NCBI GenBank assembly: GCA_036346255.1
Contig: CM070620.1
Coordinates: 30,687,609 to 30,751,608, forward strand
Source of the DNA: Ampelocalamus luodianensis
Lineage: Eukaryota > Streptophyta > Magnoliopsida > Poales > Poaceae
Direction of reading: 5' to 3'
DNA length: 64,000 nucleotides
Positions 47,768 through 59,022 of this stretch are shown piece after piece (position 1 is the stretch's first letter; every line of letters starts with the position of its first letter). The notes under the pieces are model-generated. The model was not told where the DNA came from and ran no database searches. It was given only the letters and a program-made list of their open reading frames with translations. The position numbers were made by a program, and so were the translations under genes.

Positions 47768-48000
47768 CTTCCATCAAGCTCGCAATCTTCCATCAAGCAA
47801 TAGACCTTCCTGAGGCAAGTGCTCAACTTTTGCAAACCTTCTGTTTGATCTTCCATCAAGCAATGGATCTTCTAATGGCAAGTGCTTAACATTTGCAAAC
47901 CTTCTGTTTGATCTTCCACCACGATCTTCCATCAAACAATGAATCTTCCAATGGTAAGTGTTCAACTTATCAAAACCTTTCGTTTGATCTTCCATCAATT
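47768..48000. repeat. minisatellite, about 67-bp units, 3 copies
   Basis: Units contain GATCTTCCATCAAGCAATGG, then TTCYWATGGCAAGTGCTYAAC and TTGCAAACCTTCTGTTT. Inside the copia solo LTR. The minus-strand reading frame through it is repetitive and not a gene. Confidence 0.8.
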
Positions 48001-48391
48001 GACGAACCTTCCACTGGCGTAACTTCAATAGAATCTTAATTTAAACAAAACTTTCACAAGCTAGAGAAAAACTTAGATGTGCATCACACTTATAGTTACT
48101 TAGCCTCGCAAAGCTCAAACGAATAGCCTCCGACCCCCCTCCCCAATAGTACGGCCAGAGTAAAAACAAGACTTAACTACAAAAATGATCCATCCTCAAC
48201 TCTTTGGAAAAATGAAATCTAGAAAGGGTCCATGGTCTTTATTTATACATTTTGCCCTGCAAAATCCCCACTGTTGGGGTCAACTTCAATCACCGGGACC
48301 TATACCTGATCATCTCATGAAGATAGATTAGACACAATGATACGGTTGTTATTAATCACCAAAACTCGAAATTGGAGTCTAGATGCTTACA

Positions 48392-48960
48392 TATTCATAT
48401 GCCAAAAAAAACAAGACGTATCTATAGCAGAATTTCTACAAAATGGAGATCATCACTCTCAGTAGAAGCTTTTGATGAATACAATGCTCTACATCATGAG
48501 ATTGAAGCTATGCAAATACACAAAGCAGCTAAAGATGTTTGGACATATATCTAGGGTTCAGCATGCTATACATCACGCACATGTTATGTCTCAATTTCAA
48601 GCAATCCACACACCTGCTCCATTTAAGTGAATCTGGAAAAGAATGAGTCATGAAGCTAAAAGTATTTACTTGGCTCTTGCTAAAGGATTGTCTCAACACG
48701 CTAAAGGATTGTCTCAACACCAAAAACATGTTACACAGAAGACATTACTACAATGGCAATGACATCCAATGTGTTCTATGCAACATCGGATCTTGAAGAA
48801 ACGGTCATGCACATATTTTTCACATGCCAGTTCAACAGAGTTTATTGGCAGAAATTAGGAGTGTAATGGCCACAAAACATGGACATTATTGATATGATTA
48901 TACAGGCAAAATAAAACTTTGAAGCTACTTTTTTTCCTGGAAGGACTTGCTTTGTAGTTT
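48392..48960 (+). pseudogene. L1 LINE, C-terminal ORF2 region, part 2 (zf-RVT)
   Basis: Resumes after the copia LTR with YSYAKK, then LSVEAFDEYNALHHEIEA, KDVWTYI (stop) GSACYTS, and the zinc-binding domain: CVLCN (48769) and, after a frame change, EETVMHIFFTCQFNRVYW (48798-48850). This is the zf-RVT domain of plant L1 elements. Broken by stops at about 48554 and 48795. Confidence 0.8.
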
Positions 48961-49489
48961 TGTAGTCATTTTCTTGCTCATACATGTGGATTAAGTGCTC
49001 GAAGGTAACAAGCGGTGATTAGTTACCCCTAACCATCGGGAGTTGGAGATGACGCCAAGTACTAGATCACGCACCCAGTCGACTGCATGTGGTTCTCTCG
49101 AAGTTTTTCCTGGACCCCCTGCTTTTTCTCATTTATTCAAGATGTTTCGAATAAAGGGGCAAATGTTTTTCCCCTGAGATGTTTTACCAACCAAGGCAAG
49201 AATGTCATAACCAAATGGACTCAACATTTCCAATGCTCACCGGCAAACTGTGAAAGTAGTGACGATGGGGCTCTTGATAGCTACATGGAAGTCGTCCGCA
49301 TAACAAGCATAGCGGATTAGGATGTAAACCCGTTGAACCTTTAGTCGAGAACTACGAATGTGACTCCCACTTAGTCACTCTTGGAGCACCACATCCTACA
49401 CTCACGAGTTCAACCGAACACACAAAAACAATTAAGCTAGCTAGAAGTGTAGATCTTACTTACAACCCACTTTACTGTTACTTCTATCC
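48961..49489. other. unassigned
   Basis: A plus-strand frame at 49087-49320 (77 codons) has no motif I recognise. Nothing else supported. Confidence 0.3.
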
Positions 49490-49830
49490 TTCCATATTCC
49501 TAAACTCTCAGTTAACTTACTATCTGTTAGTCAACTTACTGATCATGGTTGCCTTATTTCTTTTGATGCCTCTTCTTGCACTGCGCATGATCTGTTTGAT
49601 TGGTCTTGGCCATCGCCGTAATGGGTTTTTTTTTATGGATTATCTACATGTGACTACTCACTCTGCTACTGCTCTTACTAGTGTCTCTTCCCCCACTAGT
49701 AGTTTCGAGACTTGGCATCGACGCTTGGGTCAATTAGATTACTATACGCGTTTTCTGAGGAGCAACATTATCCTTTCTTTTCCTTTACAAGATGGCCATC
49801 AAAGATTAGCAAAGCTATATCCAACATAGA
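49490..49830 (+). pseudogene. Ty1/copia gag-pre-integrase fragment
   Basis: GHRRNGFFFMDYLHV (about 49605) then FETWHRRLGQLDYYTRFLRS (49708-49767): the conserved pre-integrase motif WHRRLGH of copia pol, with the final His changed to Gln. Short, out-of-frame at both sides. Confidence 0.7.
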
Positions 49831-50744
49831 GGGGAGAGAGAGTAGTCAACGTTGCACTAGGATTACCAGAAAGCCTTGATTTATGCCTTTCTATTGCGTG
49901 ACTTCCACTCCGCAAAAAGAATAAGAACATGAAAAGAACTCTATATGATAATATACTAAAACACACTCGATAAGAATAGGCAGAAATGGTAGTAACAATT
50001 TTGAACAAACAGAACTTGACATTTCGAGTGATGAAATGGAAGACAGCTACTACTAAAAAAACACTCTCCCTTAGACAGAAAAGCTTGTTGGCTTAAGTTC
50101 ACTAGTAGAGCCGGTCTCCACTGCTATTTATTTTTTCCGTTGCAAGACATCATTTGTATTTGACCTTTGTAAGACTTTTGAAGTTGGTGTTACTATATGT
50201 AAATACATGTCGCATCCTTGGCACAACTTCGTTGATCGTTCCGTGTTTTAGCAACACAAGGTTAAGATCCATTGAAGTTCTGGAAAACATGTACCTGCAT
50301 GTGATCGTTAAGATAATGCAAATGGTTAAATAATAACATATTATCACACTATTTCTTCATAGTGACATACAACATATTTGTATGTATTACAACGGATACA
50401 ATTGTCGCACAGTGTTATGCCTTTCTAGTGCTATAACGATCAAATCAATATTTGTATAGTCTAAATCGTTAATCACAATACGGAGGGAGCTACATTATTA
50501 TTCAACTACAACTTAGCGTTGGAAAATTGCAAAGGAAGCAACAAAACAAAGAGAGGATCTAGTGTAATCTTAACTACATCTCAGCTCTTGTACAAAAGCT
50601 TATCATCATATTGATTCTGGAAAAACCTCAACACAAATTATGTTTTTAGAGGAATCAACGCAAATTATGTCGTGGCTTTTACCCTTTAAAAATCACTATG
50701 TAGAAAATAGAAACCATAGGGAAAACAACTTGACTAGATAAAAC
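49831..50744. other. unassigned AT-rich sequence
   Basis: No family motif or clear repeat structure. An ACGGAGGGAGC at about 50481 recalls a Stowaway end but has no partner. Confidence 0.35.
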
Positions 50745-50943
50745 TGTGGATATCATGGGGATATGCTCATGATCTTAGAATAATGATACAATTGACAATG
50801 GTATTGAGGGTTTGTCAAAACACTCGTTTTCAGCAAAGTTTAGTAAAATCGGTTTGCCCGCAATAGAGGAGTAGTTTTACAACAGCGTGGTTCGACCAGA
50901 TGGTCGTAACCTAGTGTTCGTAACCAGGTGGTCGTAAGCTACG

Positions 50944-51120
50944 AGCACTGTTTATCGAGTACTGTAGCGTGGTCCAACTCTTCGAGTGCTGTTCATTCCG
51001 AGCAATGTTCATTACAAGCATTGTTTGCTTCGAGCACTGCGCATCAAGCACTATTCATTCTGAGCACTACGCATTGAACACTGTTTATTGCGAGCACTGT
51101 TCATTGAGTATTGTTCATAG
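50944..51120. repeat. minisatellite with CGAGCACTGTTCATT-like units
   Basis: Ten or so degenerate units of 15-20 bp (GAGCACTGTTTAT, GAGTGCTGTTCATT, GAGCACTACGCATT). In the U3 of the solo LTR. Confidence 0.75.
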
Positions 51121-51162
51121 CTTTTCGACCAAGTGGTCGTAGCCCTTTTCGACTAGCTGGTC

Positions 51163-51272
51163 GCGGACACTAGTCGTAGACAGTGGTCGTGGACTCTAGT
51201 CATAGACAGTGGTCGTGGACATTGATCGTAGACAGTGTTCCTGGACACTAGTCGTAGACAGTGGTCGTGGAT
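51163..51272. repeat. minisatellite with GTCGTAGACAGTGGTCGTGG units
   Basis: Four copies of about 28 bp, alternating GTCGTAGACAGT and GGTCGTGGACAC. The GTCGTA core recalls the palindrome arrays at 9292-12862. Confidence 0.8.
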
Positions 51273-53067
51273 GCATGTGTTGCATGATGCATGTTTTGAC
51301 TAACGTGGGTCAAGTTGAGAATAACTTGTTCCCAAAATCGATTTCTTGGTCTATTGTTGTGCAGGAGGCGTCGAGGTCAACGACGGTCAACGGCAAGGAT
51401 GATCGGGACTAGGCTTGGAGAGCTGAGGTCCAGAACGATCGAGCATGCCGGGTGAAGTCAGTGGACTCAAGCATGGCACAAAGTGGACAAGGATAACTGA
51501 ACGGGCAGTTCGGTGCGACAGGTTACATCAAGCAGTACAAGGGTCGGTGCCAGTGAAACTCGTTTGTGTGTGGGCTTAACGGGTGCCCGTTTAGATGTAT
51601 TCCTCTAGAAGCTAGCCTACACTATAAATAGGGGAGGATGCTGGCTGTGCACCCATTGGAACCCTTGTATTGAAGAAACCCTAGTTTGTGTTTAGGGAGA
51701 GGAAAGTGGAGAGGTCGGTTCTAGAGAGTTGGATTGATTGTGTGCTCAAGTGTTGAGCTTTTGTTCTTCAGGATGGAGTGGCTGTAAACCCTCATCAATC
51801 TGAAATCAATCCAAGCAAGTTTCTTCAAGATGAGTCTCTTCTTGTTTTTACTCTTTCTTTTGTGATTTTGGAGCTTTCTTTTATCTTTTGGTTTTTTTCT
51901 TTGGTTTCTGGCCTGGATCTTGCTTGCTGTGACATGTGGGAATGTATCTAGGATCATCTTGATCATCTCTTATCCACGAGCAAGTTTTTGGATCATATTT
52001 TGGTTTTGACTCAATTTTGAAGCAATCTTCACTCAAACCGGAAAAAGTCAGAACTTTGGCAATGATCTTAACGATCTTTGACCGGAATAGGTTCCTGACA
52101 TCCTAGAGAAGGTTTATTTCAAGTCTCGTGTAGTTTGGAGTTGTGAATCAAATCTTAGACCAATTTGTGATCTTGTGTTCCGCCTGATTCCACTGTTCAT
52201 CTGAGAGGTCCGACCGTCTAACTCATTTTGTCTTGAGTTTTTTTTGTGATTTTGGTCTATTTTCTTCGGAGAGTTGATTGGATTCAATACAAGTTTTTCG
52301 CTATGCTTGTATATTAATCTTCATAGCTCTCATAGCTATTGGGGTGAAAATCGTGTTGAATCCGATCAAGGTGAAAAAGAGATAGTGCTCCTATTCACCC
52401 CCCCTTCTAGTCGCCTTTTCGGTCTAACAAAAACTTTCGAAAGAATTAAGTTACCATCATTATGTAAGGCAAAAAAAACTATTTTTGACTAGGTTAATGA
52501 TCACATCAGCACCTTTCTGCCTTTGCGTTGCAAGTGGGGAGGAACGCTTTTCTACAGAACAGTCCTACGTAAGGGCATGTTCAATAGTTGTTGTCTCTAA
52601 AAACGCCATGTCATGAGGAGATAACTGATGAGACAATAGCTCCAACACATTGTCTCTAATTTTTTTTAAATTTTTTTCATTTGCAACCGATCCCACATAC
52701 CAATGTTTGTTTAATAAACTTCATCCACCCTCTCTCTCTTGACATCAGCCAAGCCATCCAACGCCGCAACCTCCTTCCTTGCCATCGGCAGAGCTCTCGC
52801 CGTCGTCGCCCTCCACCCCCTCCCGCCATCGGCTATTGGTGCCATCCTCCCTCACGCCACCATCTTCTACCTCACCGCCACCAACCGCCAATCTCCCCTA
52901 CCCTTCTACCATTGGCCTTTGTCTCCCCTCCCTCGCCCCATGCGTCCCTTCGTATTGGGCCTCATTGCCACCGCCAAATCGATGCTATCGTTGGCCGGAT
53001 TCGGGAGTCCGGTATGTAGATCCGATCATATCCTTCCCGTTGCTTGCAGATCCAATGGATCTGAGCC

Positions 53068-54204
53068 AGGCGTGGCGTTAGGGGGGTGCCCCTGGTGCAC
53101 GGGCACCCCCCCAAAAAAGTAATTTTTTTAATTATATATACGTATCAATAGTTGGCCCAATCCATCTCTAGGTCAGGGGTTCTTGGAGCTTGCTTCTCCT
53201 CTTGGCTCCTCCTCCGTCAGTCCGCCGCCGCCGAGGACGCCGCCTCCTTGCTTCTCCTCCGCCGCTGTCGCCGCCCGCCACTGAGGACAACGAGAGCGCT
53301 TGACGTCGAGTCGTTGAGAGGCCGAGCCACCGAGGACGACGAGACCGTCACCAAGGTAGGGCAGCCGACAGCGCCTCCTTGCTTCTCCTGATCTCCTCCT
53401 GACCTCCTCGGCTCCTCCTCCACCAGTCCACCGCCGCCGTGGACGCTCTTCTTTGGGAGTGGGATCCGGGATTGGATATTTGGATTTGGGATTTTTGGGG
53501 AGGGTCCGAGGGGGGCGGCACAGGTGGGCTAGGGCACTAGGCCGCAGAGGGAGGATCACCGGATTTTGGGGGAGGGGCCGAGGGAGGCGGCCGGCGGCCG
53601 AGCCGGCCGGGCGCGACGCAGGAGGGAGCCAGGCGCCCAGTCCAGAGGCGGCTCCAATTCTGATTTCCCCCAAAGGCAAGAGTCCCAAGAGATGAAGTCA
53701 TGATTCATGAAGAGAATTAGAGAAGTAACCCTTGTTTTATACACTGCACAGAAAATAGCAATGGATGGAGTAAAGCTTTAGGATTGCATTTGATCAGAAG
53801 TTCAGAACAACTTTTATAGTTTATACACAGCCAATCTAATTATCTAAATGCTATTATGTCTCCTGACTCCTTTGATTTGTATATGTAGGGCAACTTTTGT
53901 AGTTTATACACAGCCAATCTAATTATCTAAATGCCATTATACTTGAAAGCTAGTAATGATGATATAATCAAGTGTTTCCAAGGAATGAGATCACGTCGTG
54001 TAGTATTGTGATTTTCATTAGCTATTTAGGACTCTTTCATTCATGTAAGATTTTATTTGAACTATTTGTATTGCATTATTAACTAATTTCGAACTCTTTT
54101 GTGTAATTGTGTTAGACTTATGAAATTATATATGTATCGTACATGATTTTTTTTTCATCCTTGAAGTGTGCACCCCTAGTGATAAATTTCTAGCTCCGCT
54201 ACTG
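53068..54204. mobile_element. hAT-like element, 1.1 kb
   Basis: Ends CAGGCGTGGCGTTAG and ...CTAGCTCCGCTACTG (complement CAGTAGCGGAGCTAG) are imperfect inverted repeats; flanked by the 8-bp repeat ATCTGAGC (53060-53067, 54205-54212). GGGGTGC-rich subterminal regions on both sides (53077-53110, 54168-54178). No transposase; GC-rich frames at 53173-53695 are not supported as a gene. Confidence 0.75.
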
Positions 54205-54494
54205 ATCTGAGCTGTGGGCGCTGGATCTGATCATGGCGATGTCGTGGCCTTGGTCTTCTCTGTCGTTGTGGTCGAGGTTGCGGCGAGGTCGCTATCATTT
54301 TCTCCGTCGACGCCAGCGCCATGGAGGTCGGCATCTTCAATGCCAGCGGATCTGAGCTGTGGGCGCTGGATCTGATCATGGCGATGTTGTGGCCTTGGTC
54401 TTCTTTGTTGTTGTGGTCGAGGTTGCGGTGAGGTCACCGTCGTTTTCTCCACCGATGCTAGCGCCATGGAGGTCACCATCTTCAATGCTTGGGC
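54204..54494. repeat. two tandem copies of a 145-bp unit
   Basis: GATCTGAGCTGTGGGCGCTGG starts at 54204 and again at 54349, with the following sequence about 90% alike. Inside the PIF/Harbinger-like element. Confidence 0.85.
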
Positions 54495-54721
54495 AAGCGA
54501 CGACAACCCTCCAACAGTGAGTGAGGTTGTCGCTTCGCGCTTCTGTGCCCAGGTCATCCGTTCGATAAGCGATAGACATTCTCTGTCTATTCTGTCTCTC
54601 TCCTCCACCTCAAAAAAAATCCAATGTGACATCTCTTAGAGACAGCTAAAGTGGAATATTGGACATGCCCTAAGGACTACTTTCAGAGCCGTCAGATCGT
54701 GCACGATAGCTAAACAGACAA

Positions 54722-57700
54722 TGTCAAGACCCGAGATTAACATCCTAGATCTTCTGTGCATAACTGAACTAGTCCCATGATCAGTGGCTAGCTCACACAG
54801 TAAACAAATGTGATAACACAACCATAAACGCTAAAATTTATTAATAAACAACAGAGTTGATTACAAGATAGCCTTACAGGGCAACATTAAATAAACACAG
54901 CGAAAGACGATGAAGAAGTAGTGGAGTCCAGCTGATCTGCCACAGGCAATCGACTGGGGTAGCGGCCTAGTCGTCATGATCCACACCTGAGATGAAGTCC
55001 TTCTCATCCGAAATTTGTTTGCATAAAGCAAGTATGAGCACAACTTCCATGCTCGCAAGTTACACCCGTCAAATAACAGAATGACATGCATACATTGGTG
55101 TAACAAGAGATGGCTTATAGGGTTATTTGTGCCAAAAACAGCATTTTGACATTAAATACCATACTAAGTTCAAAAGCTCAAGTTTTATAAAATCCAAAAT
55201 TGATTTTGAATTGATAAAGATAGTGTAGGCACCAACCTAACACCAACATAAACACGGGCACCAACCCGGGGCTTCCACCCACCACTTTTCTCATGGACAC
55301 CCATCCATGTCAAAACTATTTTACAAAAACATTTTGAAATCGAAGTCTAACTTTGAGTGGTTTGCCAGCATGTCTATAACCGTGGACACGACTATTCGAA
55401 TAGATTGACACTCTGCAGAGGTTGTACAACTTTACCCACAAGAGATAATCAACTTTTAATGTCCGTCTGACACACTTCCGAAGGTGTGCGACTAAGTGAT
55501 CATCACGAGGCCTTTACAACGCATCATTCCACCATAGTCCTCCCTCGCTAAGGTTTCGCCCCCTTTTGGACTACCCGTCCGTAGGGTTCAGGCCCCCTCT
55601 TGCGCCAGGTGGGACTAACAAAAGTCATGAAAGACTACCCACCGCATCACAGGAACGACCATGATGGAACTTTACAAATTATTCAGCCAGGTCCTGCCCA
55701 TACAAGACATGTGGTAGTACGATGTGGCTTAACAAGATGCGGCTCGAAGACCGGTCCTTAACTGACCTGGGCGACAACCAACAGAACCCTGGGCCTCAAC
55801 TTACCCAGTTGAGCCCGTGCATAAATCTGCACCCACCAGACAACCATTTCGTCCAAGTCCAAACCATCATTTTATTTTATTTTTCAAAGTCATTTATAAA
55901 CTTCCATAACACACCAATGTTATGGATACAATTTAAACCACAATTGATTTTTTGGCTAAAATTCCCCAATTGAAACATATTTGGTCTATAAGCATGACTA
56001 AGCACAATATTTCCCAAATGATCCTAATCCATACTATTGTATCGACTAGGTTTTATCTAGGGTGACAATATGTTTGATTCAATTATCAAAATTGGCCATA
56101 CAAAGGATTTTAGGCACAACTATAAATCGAAAACAGGAATTTCAATTACTGAATATAAATAAGCATGCAGTAATAATTTGAAACAGAATTTTAATAATTT
56201 TAAATAATGGGTGCAATTATGTTCAAGAATGTAACTTGCCTTGCTCAAATAGTTGCTCTCAAACGACGTCGAAATCTGACTCTCCAAAGTCGTCGAAATC
56301 TATACGCGAAAATAAGCCAAATTCAAACTAAATTCAAATAAGATTCAAATTAACTCCAAATTCAATGATTTTGGTTTTGTTGGCTAGATCTTGAATTTAG
56401 ATAAATTTAGAAATTTGAATGGGCTCAATCGGAGTTCGGATGCAAAAGATATGAGCTCTCGAAGTTTGAAAATACATAAAATGATAGAATTAGGGTTTTT
56501 CTGAATTTTGGGAATTATTTTTCTAAAGGAAAAATGAATTATTGTGCAGTGTGACGTCAACACTTGGAAAAGCATTTTCTGGCCGAATTAAATTTGTAAA
56601 AGAAAATGAAATTGGCCACTGACATGTGGGCCCCGCGGTCAAAGACCGGGTTCACAGCTTGGTCAACGCCCACGGTGGGCTCGATCCACAGAACAGTGAG
56701 GGGGGGAGCTGGCGCAGGGGTTACGTGGCTTAGCCACGTAGACAGCCACGCGGGCTCGGGGCTGAGGTGGAGGGTGAGGTGGCGCTGAGGTGGACGCCGG
56801 CGGGTGGTGGTGCGCGGTCCCCGATGGTCGCTGGCGACTGGGGGCACAACGGCGAGTGCGGGTGGTACCATGCGAGAGAGGAGGCAATGGGGAGTCTAGT
56901 GCTCACCTCGGTGGGGCTCGAGCATGATGGGTTCGCCGGCGGCGAGGGCGAAGGCTGCGGAGCGGTTTGGCGATGTGGCGGCGCGGCGTTCCGGTGGAGC
57001 TCCGATGAAACGGAGGCAAGCACCGGGTGCGTGGTGATGCGGCGAAGCCGTTGGTGGCGGCGGCGAGGACGCGGCAGCGGTGACGGCGGCGCAATCGGCG
57101 GCGGAAGGAGCGGCAAAGCTTTCGCCGCGACCCGCCAAAAGAGGCGAGGAGGAGGAGCGGGTGATGGCAGTGAGATGAGGGAGTAAGAGGGCTCCCAGGG
57201 CATGCTTTTATAGGACGGGCGCGCGACCGGAGGAGGAGATCGTGGCGGCGGGGATCACGGCGGCGGCGGTTGGGCGCGCGGGCGTTCCGGCGCGAAGAGA
57301 GGGGGAAAACGTGGGGGTAGAGGCGGTTGAGGGCACCGGGTTCATGCGCACGTCGTGCGGGTCTCGCGGGCGACCAGAGCGGTGGTTGGATGGAGTTCCC
57401 GCGGGCGAGAATGGAGGCGGCGGGCTCGGCTTCGCGGAGAAGAAGTCGTGGGGAGAAGAAAGAGGCGGGCCGTTGGATTTCCATCCAACGGTGCGGAAGG
57501 TTAGGTGGTGTGGAGCGGTGGTGGTCGTAGGATGCGAATCGGGTGGTGCGAAGAAGAAGAAGAGGGACGGAGGCGCGTGGGTGCTTGGTGGCCGTCCGAT
57601 GCGAATCAGACGGTGGCGGGGAGGAGGGAGCGAGTGCTCGGGTGGAGCAGGCTGGATTGGTGGTTGGGTCGAGTGGGCCAGCGTGCGGGAGAAATAGGAG

Positions 57701-58153
57701 CGGGGCGCAGGGTTTCGGCCCAAAGCCATTTCTTGAATTTTAAATGATTTGCGATTTTAAATAATCAATTAATTACTTTTGGCTTTTAGAAATATCAAAA
57801 CAAAACCCAAAAAATTATGAAAAAATTCACATAATTTGCCAGAGGTATTTTGGACTTAAATAAAATACTTCCAACTCATGATTGGCTTTTAATTTTGCAA
57901 ATAAATTGTTTTGGCTTTAAAATATTTAGGAAAAAGCTTTTTAAATTCTAGAAAATTCCAGAGATTAATTTAATTTTTAATTTTTAATTTAAATCAAATA
58001 AAACTTCAAGAACTTCAAATAAATTTTATTTTTGTCTTTTAAAACTACAGAAATTCAAATAAAGCAATAGAATTCTTTCAATTTTTTTAGAAATTCCAAC
58101 AAAATAATAACTTTAATTAACTTTAAACTGGTAACAGCACTTGGGATGTTACA
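54722..58153 (-). repeat. gypsy solo LTR, copy 2 (RIRE8-like), 3432 bp, inverted
   Basis: On the minus strand starts TGTAACATCCCAAGTG (58153) and ends GGGTCTTGACA (54722); flanked by GACAA (54717-54721, 58154-58158). Minus-strand TATA box (CCTATAAAAG, about 57205-57214). It is the inverted counterpart of 43537-47171. The GC-rich frames at 56557-57747 are composition artefacts. Confidence 0.93.
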
Positions 58154-58159
58154 GACAAC

Positions 58160-58935
58160 ATCGGGGACAGACGGGGAAGTCACTGAGAAGTTTTGTCCAG
58201 TGGGGAATACTAGGAGTAGACGCTAGGCGTACCAGATGGGTTGTGCCAGTCGGACCGGTCCGAAGCATGGCATGAAAGCCGGGGCCGTACCTGGGTCCGC
58301 ACTTTGGCACGACGGATCGACCCGGCTGCGGAGAGGGGAGGAGGGGTGTGGGGAGGACGGTGTGGAGGAGGATGGGCACTTGGGCGTGGCCAGCGCGGAG
58401 GAGGATGATGCAGGGAGGAGGCCGGGCTCAAGCGCGACCGGCACGGAGGCAGCAGGGCGTAGCCGGTGTGGGGAGGAGGACCTACGCGGATGAAGACCGA
58501 CGCGGAGGAGGATAGTGCAGGGAGGAGGAGACCGGGGGGTGTGGTCAGTGAGGAGACAGCGTGGCGCGACCGACGCAGAGGATGACAGCGCGAAGGAGAC
58601 CGGGCGCGAAGGCGACGGCACGGGTCGTAAGCGGTGGAGGAGGACGACGGTGTTCGCTCGAAGGAGACCGGGCGCTGCGGCTGGCCGGCTGTGCGTGGCG
58701 TTTTATTCCGACCTGACCGGGCCAAACAGTAGCTCGGCCGGTATGGCATGGCCCAATGTGCCAACGTGTCGTGTCTGGGTTGGTACCCCGACTCACAGGC
58801 TAACACGACCCGATTAGCTACTGCACCTTATCAGACCGTGTCTAATTGGGTCCATACTGTACCGGGCCAGGCCGCCCGCGTGGCCACCTATACACGTAGC
58901 CATAGATTGATGTCATTTGCCTGTATCCACCACCA
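58160..58935. other. GC-rich repeat element, unclassified
   Basis: Contains ACCGGTCCGAAGCATGGC, GGAGGAGG-rich runs, and GCCGGGCCAAAC. Resembles 41400-42480 in motifs and composition. Reading frames are low-complexity. No ends identified. Confidence 0.4.
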
Positions 58936-59022
58936 AGTGATCTGAACGAAATGGCACTTCAGACTTCAGAGTTCATATGAAACGTAAGAGGACGTTTCCG
59001 CCTTCGCGCTGAGTTTACGACC

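Larger units (their letters stand above)
43196..48391 (-). repeat. copia solo LTR (SIRE/Maximus-like), itself interrupted
   Basis: Flanked by the direct repeat TATTC (43191-43195, 48392-48396). On the minus strand it starts TGTAAGCATCTAG, contains TTTTGGTGATTAATAACAAC, and ends GGGCATTTGATCCACTTCA, both typical of large grass copia LTRs. Removing the nested gypsy LTR leaves about 1556 bp. Minus-strand TATA box GTATAAATAAAG at about 48237-48248. No internal coding region, so a solo LTR left by recombination. Segment 47177-48391 includes a minisatellite. Confidence 0.85.
50745..52429 (+). repeat. solo LTR, 1685 bp
   Basis: Starts TGTGGATATCATGG, ends CTAGTCGCCTTTTCGGTCTAACA-type (CACCCCCCCTTCTAG before it), a usual grass LTR ending. 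Flanked by AAAAC (50740-50744, 52430-52434). Plus-strand TATA box CTATAAATA at 51622-51630. Two minisatellites lie in its U3. The target duplication is low in complexity, so the left end is less certain than the right. Confidence 0.7.
52573..54670. mobile_element. PIF/Harbinger-like non-autonomous element, 2.1 kb, with nested hAT
   Basis: Ends GGGCATGTTCAATAG and ...TATTGGACATGCCC are inverted repeats extended by TGTCTCTAA / TTAGAGACA blocks further in. Flanked by TAA (52570-52572, 54671-54673). No transposase. Interior is GC-rich (52739-53060) and interrupted by the hAT element at 53068-54204. Confidence 0.8.

Noticed and set aside
49087..49320. 77-codon plus-strand frame
   Set aside because: Not recognisable and isolated between LINE and copia debris; no supporting structure.
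50470..50492. Stowaway end (ACGGAGGGAGC)
   Set aside because: No matching inverted end within several hundred bases.
56557..57747. GC-rich reading frames in the second gypsy solo LTR
   Set aside because: The equivalent region of copy 1 does not keep the same frames; these are LTR leader sequence.
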